Of a stretch of DNA of 64,000 bases, positions 49,201 through 63,067 are shown one piece after another (positions within the stretch are counted from its first letter, which is position 1; each line of letters opens with the position of its first letter). The notes under the pieces were generated by a model, which was given only the letters and a program-made list of their open reading frames with translations, did no database searches and had not been told where the DNA came from. The position numbers and the translations under genes are program-made. This DNA comes from Rachycentron canadum (lineage: Eukaryota; Chordata; Actinopteri; Carangiformes; Rachycentridae): assembly GCA_038496675.1 (NCBI GenBank), contig CM076668.1:259807-323806 (forward strand), written 5' to 3'.

Positions 49201-52200
49201 ATTGACTAAATTTAATTTTGATCCAAACTCTAAATCTAAATATAAGAAGGTCAATAGTCTGGCTGTATGGAAATTCTCCATATATAGATACCTCAGAAAC
49301 CTCAGCTGAGCAGGATGAGGGAGTGTGGAGCTGCAGCAGAGACAGTGAGACCCATCAGGTTCTAAGGCTGCTCACAACACTTGGGAACGTGTGGGACTTG
49401 ACACAATTCCACTGGTTCTCTGGTTCTCAACTCAATCCATTCATCAGTACCCTCCCTACTTATAGTTAGCTTTAACACACATAAAGACAAAATGAAATAC
49501 TCCAGCATTGTTATTCAGATCATGTTTCTCAGGGCTTTACATTTCTAGAGCAATTGTCTGCTCTTCTTCAACCTCAAGTTGAAATCATCCGAAAGTCAGT
49601 ATTGAGCTTGTAAGGAAATTTCCATTGTCTGCAGGGAGGAAGAGTAACAACTCTCATTACAGACTGCGCTGTTACTGTGACTCAGGTGGAGAAGACTTTG
49701 AATAATTATAGTTTGATATTCCCAAATGGAACAGCCATGTTGTTGAAAAGTCCCAATGAGAGTGACTGTGTTATCCTTTACTGTGCGTAAAAGCTTTTCT
49801 ATCGTCCATAGCAGCATGTTAGACAAACAAAGTAAAAGCAGCTGGATCTGCAGTGGATAGAGTCTGTTCAATGATACACTTGTGGGAAGAAGCAAACATA
49901 TCAATACCACACTGTAGAAATAGAATAATACTATCTATTATATAATCAGAATTGATGTATTTGTTCTAGTCTTAACAATAATTCATTTGTTTATTATATT
50001 TTATGTGATATGTGTGTGATTCTACAAAATAACCAATAATGAATGTAGTGCAGAACAGTAATGCAGTATTTGCCTTGAACAGTGAAGCAGAAGATAAAGT
50101 AGAAGAAGTAGTAATCAAAAGTGTGATTGTTGTTTACCCTCCAGGACTGTGCACTATGAGGGGGGAGCAGTGTCCAGTCATGCCAGGTCCCTGTGGAGGC
50201 TCGAGACACTGCGAGTTGTGTAAGTACAACACACACACTGTACACACACACAACAGCAAATTGATTGATTCATATACACCAGCAGACATGCAGTTACACA
50301 CAAGTCCTACTGTCTTGTCCTAATGAAGTCCGATAACAAGTATAATCTTATTACTGCCTCTCATGCCTTCTGTTAAAGCACTTCACTAGATTAGGTGAAA
50401 TGTCATACTTATTATTATTGTCACCTCATACACACAAAACAAACAGACAGATTTGTATTTGCATTTGATCATGTCAATCTGTCACTGCTGGGGATCCCTC
50501 TAACATGACTTTACACAGCCTTTGAATGATCTGAGTAGTTGATAAGTCACAGAAACATCAGGACATGACCATCAGTTTTGGATACCACCTCTCTGCTGCT
50601 TAAGATGAGTGAATATTCTGCATTTTAACCATTTAGTTACAGTGTAAATGCTCTTTTATAGTTGTACATCATACATACATATACATGATATAATTCATAT
50701 CATTTAAGTGATAGACGTGAGGTCATAAATACTAAAACACACATTATGTAATATAACTTTTGATCCTACTTGCGTGACTTTGATCATGGCAACTCATAAT
50801 GTAGTGTGTATGGCCCCCACACTACTGGCCCCTGTCTGTATGACTCCTGACAACGTCTAGGCTCCCGATGAGTTGATGGATGGTGCCCTGTGGGATCTCC
50901 TCTCAGACCTGGATCAGAGCATCAGTGAGCTCCTGGGCAATCTGTGACTGTACTTGGTGGTGTAGGATGTACATAACTTCCCAAAGGTACTCAACTTGAT
51001 TTAGGTCAGAGGAAAGTGAGTGAGGTCAGTCAATGGCATAAATGCCTTCATCATCCAGGAACTGCCTACACATTTTGACATAAGGCCTGGGTTTGTCCTG
51101 CACCAGGATTAACCAGGTCCCACTGCAGCAGAAGGAACCAGGTCCCAATGTAACCAGGAGGAACCAGGTCCCACTGCACCAGGAGGAACCAAGGCACACT
51201 ACAGCAGAAGGAACCAGGTCCCATTGTACCAGGTGGAACCAGGGCCCACTGCAGCAGAAGGAACCAGGTCCCATTGCACCAGGCAGAACCTGGTTCCACT
51301 GCAGCAGAAGGAACCAGAGCCCACTACACCAAGAGGAACCAGGGTCCACAGCAGCAGAAGGAACCAGGTCCCACAGCACCAGGAGGAACCAGGGCCCACT
51401 GCAGCAGAAGGAATTAGGGCCCACTGCACCAGAAGGAGTCAGGGCCCATGGCACCAGGAGGAACCAGGTCCCACTGCAGCAGAAGTAACGAGGGTCCACA
51501 GCAGCAGAAGGAACCAGGTCTGACTGCACCAGGAGGAACCAGGTCCCACTGCACCAGGAGGAATTAGGGCCCACTGCACCAGAAGGAACCAGGGCCCGCC
51601 ACACCAGGTGCAACCCGGTCCCACTGCAGCAGAAGGAACCAGGGCCCACTGCACCAGGAGGAACCAGGGCCCACTGCACCAGGAGGAACCCGGTGCCACT
51701 GCATCAGAAGGAACCCGGGCCCACTGCACCAGGAAGAACCAGGTCCAACGGCAGCAGAAGGAACCAGGGCCCACTGCACCAGGAGGAATCAGGGCCCACT
51801 GCACCAGGAGGAACCAGGTCCAATGGCAGCAGAAGAAACCAGGGCCCATGGAACCAGGAGGCCACTGCTCCTACTGATCCTTCTCCATAAAGGAGCAGGT
51901 ACCGGTCCTGCTGCTGGGTTGATGGCAACTATGGCCCTGTCCACCGCTCCGTGTGTAACAGCTGGTCTCCTGGTATCTCTTCCATGCTCGTAAGACTGTG
52001 CTGGGAGACACAGCAAACATTCTTGCACATATGGATGTGCCATCCTGGAGGAGCTGGATGACATGTGCAACTTGATTGGGCTGCAGGTACCACCTCATAA
52101 TACAGTAGTAGTGACAAGGATATGGCAAAGCACAAAAGAAGAGAAGAATCAGGAAGACAAAGGAGAGAGCAGCTGTCTACCACATGTAAAACCATCCCCC

Positions 52201-55200
52201 TCCTCTCCAGATTGATCCCTGAAGTTTTGAAGTTTAGGTGTATTTGTTGCTTGTTATTTGTTTGAAATGTTACTGTGAAGTTCACCTTTGACCTTTTGGA
52301 TATAAAATGTCATCACTTTATCATTACTTTCAGCACTTATCATTTTATCCTATTGTACATTTGTGACATAATTACAATATGAACATATGCATATGAATGT
52401 TTTGTGATGTCAGCGACCTTGACCTTTAACCGCCACAGTCAAAACTCAATCATCCTTGAGTTTAAGTGGACATTTGTATCAGATTTGAAGAAACTCCCTC
52501 ATGGCATCCTGACATATTGGATGGATGGACATCCTGGTAAGTCTAAAGCCTCAACCAAAGCTGTGGGCACAGAGGCATCAACACCTCAGACTGAAAACTT
52601 AGCTGGCCACTGTTCATCTAGCCCATCTGCACAGAGAATTAGCCAATTAGCCATTCCTCCTTCATCCAGTACAACCTTTCCTTTTCAACATCAGTGTCTG
52701 CGTATTAAGTGTGAAGTATGGAGTGTTTGGCTCAGGGCTAGTCTCTTCACGTTCTTCTGAGTGTGAAGAGGCAGGCAGGAGGACCTGAATCCAGACACAG
52801 AGGAGAAAAAACAGTCAAGTGATGAGACTTTACACTTCCAGGCTAAAGTGAACCAGGCTGGAACAGAAACTCACAGGAACACATGACTGCAAGCATTAGG
52901 CTGGTGTACACTGTACAGTCCATGGCAGAGGAGGTGGCTGTGGCAATCAGGGCTGGGTGATTCGCAGAGTGACAGCAGGTGTGAAGGTGGGAGGGGATGG
53001 CCAGGGGACTGACTGGAAACTAGAGAGCCCAAAAGACATGATACCAAGTCACTTGGGTGTAGTGACTATGACTATGAAGAGAAGAGAGACGCAAAGAAGA
53101 GCCAGGCTTAGGTTTGACCATAAGACCATAAGGATTGGACTGTAGAGGACTGGAGTAAAGTCATCTTCTCTAATGAGTTCAGTGTTCAGCTTTGCTCAAC
53201 ACCTGGTCGTCTAATGGTTAGATGGAGACCTGGAGAGGCCTACAAGCCACAGTGTCTCGCACCCACTGTGACATTTGGTGGAGGATCGGTGAAGATCTGG
53301 GGCTTCAGCAAGGCTGGAATTGGGCAGATTTGTCTTTGCGAAGGATGCATGAATCAAGCCACGTACAAGGTTATCCTAGAAGAAAACTTGCTTCCTTCTG
53401 CTCTGACAAAGGATTGTTTTTTCCAGCTGGACAATGCTCCATGCCACACAACCAGGTCAATCAAGGTGTGGATGAAGGACCACCAGATCAAGACCCTGTC
53501 ATGGCCAGCCCAATCTCCAGACCTGAACCCCACTGAAACTGAACTTTGGAATGTGATCAAGAGAAAGATGGATGGTCACAAACCATCAAACAAAGCTGAG
53601 CTGCTGTAGAACGCCAGGAGTGGCACCCAACAGCAATGTGAACGACTGGTGGAGAGCTTGCCAAGACACGTGAAAGCTGAGATTGGACATCAGGGTTATT
53701 CCACCAAATATTGATTTCTGAACTCTTCCCAAGTTAAAGCATTACTATTGTTTTGTTTAATAATGATTATTATATATGATTATTATATAATTATAATTAT
53801 TATATATACTTGTGAAAACATTTGCATGTTATTTTGACCAGTCTGCAAATAAATACTCTAAATGACAATATTTTTATTTGGAATTTGGGAGAAATGTTGT
53901 CAGTAGTTTATAGAATAAAACAAAAATTTTACATTTTAATCAAACACATACCTATAAGGAGTAAAACCAGAGAAACTGATAATTTTGGTCTGTAGAGCTG
54001 TATATATCCTCATATCCTTCTTACCTGTAATTGTAAATATTCCAATATATTTACCGTATTCATGCCTGGAAGAATCTCATTGAGACAGTGTAGATATAAG
54101 TAGCAGTAGCTAACTATCCAGCTTGCTTAATACACTGTACTTTTTTTCACCATCAGAGATTTTGAATTGGATTGTGTTTGTGTCAACTTTCTATGTATGA
54201 ACATTAATGTTTGCTGGTTTCTAAATTTTACTGTTACAATTACAGTAGCAAGTTACAGTTTAACAAATTTTAGCTAGCCTGTTGTACACCCTTTCAGTTT
54301 CTTTGTTGACTTGAAGTTTCATTACATAAATAATATATAAAATGTCATATTATGATGTTAGCTAACACTTGTGCTAACACTTGTGTCAGTCACCTTCGCA
54401 GCTCTAATTTTAGCTGGTAATGTACTTTTTGACCTCTTGCTAACAGCAGAACAACCTCTAAACACTGATACGACTTACAGCCTGGCTAACATGTTAGCAA
54501 TGACACGGAGCAACATGATCATTGATGTGGATTTTGTCTAGGGTTAGATGAATGTAAGACTAACATTCCCTCTCTTTTAGCTCCGTTTTTGGTCTGCGCC
54601 AACTCTTGAGGGAAAGGTCTGTTAAATGCTGCCCTTTGTTCACCAGATGGTCTTCAAATGCTGTTTAATGTGTTTAGGTGGAGTGGGAGTCATATCCGCT
54701 GGGGTCAGCCGTTCAGACTGAGGCATGTGACCACGGGGAAGTATCTGAGTCTGACAGAAGATAAATCTTTGCTGCTGATGGACAAAGAGAAAGCTGATGT
54801 CAAGTCTACAGCTTTCTGCTTCAGGTCCTCCAAGGTACAACATCCATAATACCTCACGTGAAGGCCAGAATATACTGAAGAACATACTTGTATAATGACA
54901 CACAGACCACACATCAGTCTGAAGCCGTCTTTAGTGGAGAGTCCAAACACAGGCCAGGCAGACAGGGAAACAGTCAGGAATAAATTGAGGTCTAGAGAGC
55001 TGGGTCTGAAATAACATGAGAGTTGGTGACAGGAACACAGATAAATGTGAAAACCATGACAGTGATGGTTTTAGCTGTTTTCTTATTCATCCAAATGTTT
55101 TTTACATAGTTGAGTCTTTGCTTGGACTTAAAGGTGACTTTATTAACAAAGAATAACTTATAAAACCAGTCTAAAACCAGGCCTGCATGAAAAACTGAAA

Positions 55201-58200
55201 ATCCACAACATTGGATCAGACAAAGAGAAACTGCACAAAGCGAAACACGAGCAAAGATAAAGAACAACTGGATTTGAGCAGGGTGACAACAGACTGACAA
55301 AGGGCTTCAATGCACATGACAAGAACAGGGGAAACACATGAGCATGTGACGGGGAGTAAATTAACATGAGGCACACAAGGGAAGTAGTTACAAAATAAAA
55401 CTGGAAATAAACCAAAAGTCCAAATCAAAAAAATCCTACATTTTCCTCTTAAGGCAGATCATGACAATATTAAAAATATCCACTGAGGCCCTGATTGTTT
55501 GTGGGTCTAGCATGGCTAACTGTTCACCACAGCTTCTTTTTACTGTATTTGTTCTGCCCAGTGTTGTAAATTAGTGACCACGGGTTATTTGGGCTATTAA
55601 TGATCAGCGATAAGCTGATAAGCTACCAAAACGACAAACTATAAAAATGTGTCCAGGTTTAAAATCACTTGAATCCTAAAAACTGGTACCCTTGGTAAGC
55701 TGCCCTGTGTCTGTCATGTAACACTGAGTGACAGTTGTTCGCCATCTCTTTTTACTCCAGGAAAAATTGGACCCCACTTTGAAGAAGGAGGTGGATGGGA
55801 TGGGTGTTCCTGACATTAAATATGGAGACTCTGTGTGTTACATCCAACACGTTGACACCTGCCTTTGGCTCACATATCAAACTGTTGATGCCAAGTGTGC
55901 ACGCATGGGTGGAGTACAGAGAAAGGTACCTTACTGCACTGCATCCACTGAAATATACTGAGATTTGTATCTTAGTATGGTTTTGTGTGTGATTAGATGA
56001 ATTCAATTCAGTCTCATGTTAAGAGTTAGAGTTCACTTCTTTTTTTGAGGCCATCATGCACCACGAGGGTCACATGGACGACGGGCTAACACTGTCTCGA
56101 TCACAACACGAGGAGAGTCGCACTGCCAGAGTCATCCGTAGTACTGTCTTTCTCTTCAACTTCTTCATCAGGTGTTTAACTGCGCATGCACACACACACA
56201 CAAAAACTCAAATGTAGTACAGCAGGCACATAATGATTGGGAGAGTTTTCCTCTATCAGTTATGAACCTCTGATGTGGAACAGAGGTAGATGATTCTAGC
56301 GAAACTCAAATCAAATCAAAATCTAATTATACAGCTAGACCAGTGAGTGAATAAACATACAAGCTCTAGCAGTGATCATGTGGCTTTATAATGTGACTGT
56401 ACCTGCAAAGATGCAGCTGAAAGGAAACATTGGCTGTTCTAGGGTGAACATGAGGCTACACACTGGTAGTAATTGAAGTGAAAGCAAATATCCTGCATCT
56501 AATGTAACCAGTGTAATACAAAGAGCTTTCATCATAACTGAGTAAATGCTGAGCTGAGCAGCTGCATTCATCATAATGATGACTTGTGAATAAGCAGAAC
56601 ATCTGTGGAATCATGTAAAGGCCCTAAATACACATTTTCAGCACTGGGCTGCAGGATCATTCACACCACACCAAAGACACCAAATTACCACTGAACTTCT
56701 TACATGTGCCATTACACACAAAGATTTTTTTCTCATCTCCCAAACAGTCAAATCTTTTAGAGAAGATTCTCTTTTTCAAACGCATGTTAAAATGCATTTA
56801 ATCAGTCATTTTACTAAAAATACAGTCTGTTAATCATATGAGCAGTAAAACATTGAATGAACTTCACCATCAATTTCAATTTGAACAAAAAAGAATGTTT
56901 ATCAGGGAAGACAAGTTTCCACCTTTACCAAAGGTTAAGCCCCCAGACTATAATTATTTTCTATGAGTCGATATGTTTGTACATTTAGGTTTTGCCCATC
57001 TACTTTACATCACATCACAGATACACTGAGAAGGAGAATCTGTCTCTTCCAACACTCTCTCTGAATCATCCTTTTAAAAGTAAATCCAGCAAAAATCACA
57101 GATCAGTGTCTTTAATTCTTGTCTGTGGTGATTTTGTCAGATAACTTCATAGTTATAAAAGTTATAAGACCAAGTCCTGTTTCTTGAATGTAGAGATATG
57201 TATATGCATATATGTGCACATTTGAATATATGTGGTGAAACACGTGAAATAGAAAATGAAAAAGAAAATCTCACCATTAATTAACAGGGCTGAGCACACT
57301 TGTGTCAATTAAGACATCTCAAACTCTCTGGGCACATTAGCTTCCAGCACAGAGGTGGATGTGCGAGACAGGCTCAGAGGGAGAGAGACAGAGACAGAAA
57401 GAGACAGACAGAGACAGACCGAACAGCTGCACTCATTACTGACTTTAAAGGAAACTAGACGATGAACTGTAGATGATCTGACTCCATATATTCATCAGAT
57501 AAATCATCACATCCATCCCCACAGTCAGCCCAAACACAGTGACAGTCAGCATCACTCCAGTGTAAAGCTCTCAGCAGAAACAAGAGCATGTCTTACCTCT
57601 GTAAAATGATGTCTGGCCACATATCTTTGACTTTGACTCACTCAATCAGTAGCTGTAGTAACGGTTCAAGCCATTACGGCAGTGAGAGCATGATGACAGA
57701 GACAGAGACTGGAATGTTCCTCTCTGTGTGCCCCAGGGGTCTGGACACAGTAAGGAAAAAGGAGAAGAGCTCTACGTTAGATCTTCCAATAGATTCAGTC
57801 AGCCTGAGCCTTCAAGATCTGATTGGATACTTTCAGCCACCTGGAGATCACCTAGAACATGAAGACAAGCAGAACCGACTGAGAGCTCTGAAGAACCGAC
57901 AGAACCTCTTCCAGGAGGAGGTGGGTGTGTTTGTGTGTGTCTATTTGCATATCTTCTCATTTTTAAAGTGACGTTATTGGGTCAGAGTAGACCAGCGTTT
58001 CTCAAACTCTTTCAGACGGAGGACTGAAATAAAACTCGTACACCTCCTTACTCTTACGCATGCCTAAATCCAACAGGGTTACTACTGCAGTAGCACTGTG
58101 GATTGTGGTGAGCTTGCATTACAAAAGATAGGCGTCCAGCCGACTGGGAATCAAACCACCAGTCATGGTGACATCATAGTAAAACTCATCACTTCCTATT

Positions 58201-61200
58201 GCGTTTCAGTTGATTCTCTTTAATTGACCTGGTCTTAAGCCTCTGGTCAATGATTATATCTGTTGTGAAGAACTAAAGAACAACACTGTAAAACACACAA
58301 TTAAACACAGTGTTTGAATTTACATATGAGCTGATTTAATGCTGAAAATAACGTAGCCCAACACAACTCATTAGCTCTGTGCTCACTCTGACAGTTTGAG
58401 AAACATTAAATAGGAGATTTAACTTACTGTGACCCTCAGGATTTGGACAACATCTTTGCCATTTGGCCATGCTGACAATCAAGTTTAGTGTCACATGTCA
58501 CTGTGTGGCATATTTATGTCTGTGTGAAGAGAGAGTGCGCAGTGCCTCAGTTTGCTGGAACCAAACCCAGACTACAGTAGCCTGCAAAAGCATTCATACC
58601 CCTTGAACTTTTCCACATTTTGTCACGTTACGACCACAAACATAAATATTTTTTTTTTAAGTACAAAGAAAATTATACATGATTTTAATTTTTTTTTTTA
58701 CAAATAAAAAACTGAAAAGTGCAGTGTGCAAAAGTATTCAGCCAGCAACCGCCTTTTGCTGCAATTACAGCTGCAAGTCTTTTGGGGTATGTCTCTACCA
58801 GCTTTGAACATCTACAGACTGAAATTATCGCCCATTCTTCTTTGCAAAACAGCTCAAGCTCAGTCAGATTAGATGGAGAGTGTTTGTTAACGGCAGTTTT
58901 CAGATCTTGCCACAGATTCTCGATTGGATTCAGGTCTGGACTTTGACTGGGCCATTCTAACACATGAATATGTTTTGTTTTAAACCATTTCAATCTAGCC
59001 CTGGCTTTATGTTTAGGGACGTTGTCCTGCTGGAAGGTGAACCTCCGCCCCAGTCAGTCTTTTGCAGACTCCAACAGGTTTTCTTCCAAGATTGCCCTGT
59101 ATTTGGCTCCATCCATCTTCCCATCAACTCTGACCATCTTCCCTGTCCCTGCTGAAGAGAAGCACCCCCAGAGCATGATGCTGCCACCACCATGTTTGAC
59201 AGTGGGGATGGTGTGTTCAGAGTGATGTGCAGTGTTAGTTTTCCACCACACATAGCATTTTGCATTTAGGCCAAAAAGTTCAATTTTGGTCTCATCTGAC
59301 CAGAGCACCTTCTTCCACATGTTAGCTGTGGCCCCCACATGGCTTCTGGCAAACTGCTAACGGGACTTGTGCACGACCAATAGTTGTCCTGTGGACAGAT
59401 TACCCCGGAGCTGTGGATCTCTGCAGTTCCAGAGTCACCATGAGCCTTTTGGCTGCATCTCTGATCAGTGCTCTCCTTGTTTGGCCAGTAAGTTTAGGTG
59501 GACAGCGGTGTCTTGGTAGGTTTGCAGTTCTGCTATACTCATTCTAATTCTGGATGATGGATTGAACGTTCAAAGCTTGGGAAATCTTTTTATAGCCTAA
59601 CCCTGCTTTAAATTTCTCCACAACTTTATCCCTGACCTGTCTGGTGTGTTCCTTGGACTTCATGATGCTGCTCCTATTTTCTTAACAAACATCTGAGGCC
59701 GTCACAAAAAAGCTGTATTTGCACTGAGGTTAGATTACACACAGGTTGACTCTATTTAGTCATTAGGTCAACATTCAATCATTCAGCAATCATCAGGCAA
59801 CTTCTGAAGGCAATTGGTTGTACTCAGAGAAAAGGGGGCTGAATACTTTTGTACACCGCATTTTTCATTTTTTTATTTGTAGAAAAATTTTTAAATCATG
59901 TATAATTTTCTTTGTACTTCACAATTGTGTGCCACTTTGTGTTGGTCTTTCACATGAAATTCCAATAAAATATATTTATGTTTGTGATCATAACGTGACA
60001 AAATGTGGAAAAGTTCAAGGGGTATGAATGCTTTTGCAAGCCACTGTATGTCCTCCTCTGTGTCTGAATGAAAAGGTTCTGTCTTTATCCATAATATTCT
60101 GCCATCACAGGTGCATTGTGCCTCACGGCTTTACTCTCAGATCTGTTTATTGTCAGTGTACGCACTGCCTCTCAGACACATATCTTTTTATGTCTTGCCG
60201 TCCCGTTCTGGTGGATGTGATATCTCAGGAACTCCTTCACAGAACTTCTACAGATCTAACACAAACATTCAGTAGCACTAGGATGAACTGCACAGATTTT
60301 GGTGGTGAAAGGTCAAACGTCATAATTAGTGTGCCCTCACACATCACTTTTTAGCCATTACTCATGAATTCAAAAATTCATGATGATAAAACTTCACACA
60401 TTTGTTTCATGCTTTTTAATAAACAGGGATGTGATCTAGTCTGAGTGGCAGATGGATACAGTCCTGAGACATAGTTCAGTCGTTCAGTGTTTTGTTCATA
60501 ATGTAACATGTATATCAAGTTTAATTGTGAATTTCATTGCTCTTCCTTCACAAGTTGTTGTGTGTTCCTCTGCTCCTATGTTTTTGGATTTGTCTGTTTT
60601 GTCTGTTTTTTTTTTTTTTTTTTCATTAAAACCCTCTTGCCCCAACACTTCCTTTTTATTGTCTGCACTTGGGTCCAATGCTCACCTAGGTTGCCTTTGG
60701 CTCTCCATTATGAGCAGCTGGGCTTCACACTGTTAACCGTCTCTCTCTCTGACTCTATCTGAATAAAGCAGTAAAACCATCAGCCTGTGTGTCTGCAGGG
60801 GATGATCAGCTTGGTCCTGGAGTGCATTGATCGGCTTCACGTCTACAGCAGTGCAGCTCATTTTGCTGAGGCGGTAGGAAGAGAGGCAGGAGAGTCCTGG
60901 AGCTCCATCCTCAACTCTCTCTACCAGCTACTGGGTATAAGCACATTTTATTTATATAATTCCTACATTTTAACCATTCTGAAGGAAACAAATAATTTAC
61001 ACAGCAGAAAGATTAGGTTAAAATGAAAAATATATTGACAAAGTTGTGCATTTTCTCAAGCAGAGGCAAGCTCATACAGCTGCTACACCATGTTTTAATC
61101 TATTAAAAGCAACCCATTTCTTACTAGAGCCCCCATCTGTGAAATTACAATTCAGTATAAATGGTAATTGAAACAATTTTTGCAATTTTGTTTTCGGGGT

Positions 61201-62988
61201 GCTCCAAAGATTGGTGAGGACTGGATGAAACATGGAGAGGAGGTGTGATATTGTATATATGAAATTACAGTACATGGACTTGGTCTAAACCATGGTATAG
61301 CAGTATAAGTGCAGCAGGTTGAATACATTTTTTTCTTTTGTTAACCAGTCATGGAGAAGCAGGACAAAATATCTCAAATCAAACCTATGTGCAGTGTTCT
61401 GGGTCATCCATACATCATGTGCCAAGTTTGGTGAAGCATTGGTAAAAGGAAGATAGAAGAAAGTCAAAAGTATGACTAGAAAAATAGTTTCCAAATTGCT
61501 GTTGCCTACATCATTTTCTTTAGCATCATCTTCCGAACCCAAAGACAGTTTTCTTATGTTTTGGTCATTCTCCATGGAAAACCATCAATTTCCTAAACAT
61601 GCTCAACACAGCTTGGGAACCATGTTTCTAACTGTGTCAGGCCACTAGTAAGTCAAAGAAACATACAGAAGACCATAGAAAGAATAGAAGAAAAATGAAC
61701 ACCGACATGAAAAGTTGATTTGTGCTCCTCTCCTTCCTTCCACTCTTCCTCTGACCTTTGACCTCTGTCCCCCTCCCAGCTGCACTGATTCGAGGAAACA
61801 GGAAGAACTGTGCCCAGTTCTCTGGTTCCCTGGACTGGCTGATTAGCAGACTGGAGCGTCTGGAGGCCTCTTCTGGTAAGTCAGACACGACTGATATTCA
61901 GTGTCTCATGTTGAGACACTCCAGTTCCTGCTGACTGGAGAACAGCCTGATGAGGAAATCTAGCTACAAGCTACTCTTCACTGGAGGCAGCGGGCTACAG
62001 TCATCAAACGCCCAAATACATGCCAATACATATGATATATAATATTGCAGCCAACACAGTGAGAAACAGCTGACTGACAGTGGGTAGGTCTGAATAACTC
62101 AGGAGTCCCCTGGTCTATCTGTAACTTGTGTTTGTGAGTTACTATTAGACTAGAAGTGTAGGAGTTAGCATGTTAGCATTGACCTCCTTTGTCACAACTC
62201 AGCCAGCGTGGAGCTGCTTTCAGTCTGGGGAAGTTCTGAATGATTTTTCAGTCATTCTTACTCTGCTGTATGTGTTTTTCCAGGGATACTTGAGGTTCTT
62301 CACTGTGTGCTGGTGGAGAGTCCTGAGGCACTGAACATAATCAAAGAGGGACACATCAAGTCCATTATATCTCTGCTGGACAAGCATGGACGCAACCACA
62401 AGGTTCCGGGACTGCACTCTGTCTCATAGATATACATGGACATATGTACATATGTATCTTTATAGACAACAATTGTAGTACAAGTTCCCATTGTACATAT
62501 TGAAATCTGTCTCAAAGTTATGGGCAGATGATCCATGGGTATAGTTATGTGTGGTGTGAAGGCTTGAGGAGTCTGTGGGCAGATCCTGGGGCAGAGGAGG
62601 CTTTGGTGCTGATGAAGTAATTTAAGAATTCAGACTCAACGTGTCTTTGTTTTTAAATCCCTCAAGAAAATGCCTTTCATAAAGACCCGGAGCACGCTCC
62701 GGGTGAGGCAAAAAATTATTTTTAAGACAGACAGACAAATATAGCCTGTGAATAAGTGAATGCAGTTCAGTCAGAGTGTCTGCACATGTTTGTTTGCACT
62801 GTAACAATGATTTAAAACAGTGACATATCCTCTGCTTTGTGCATGCTGTGTAGGTTCTAGATGTGCTGTGTTCGCTTTGTGTATGTCATGGTGTAGCAGT
62901 ACGCTCCAACCAGCACCTGATCTGTGACAATCTGCTGCCAGGAAGAGATTTGTTACTGCAGACCCGACTGATCAACCACGTAAGCAGG

Positions 62989-63067
<79 letters not shown>

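Noticed and set aside
51111..51861. CRISPR-like direct repeats
   Set aside because: Units are contiguous without spacers, and the DNA is vertebrate.
61637..61888. 83-codon minus-strand frame
   Set aside because: Antisense of a conserved ryr2 exon and its flanks.
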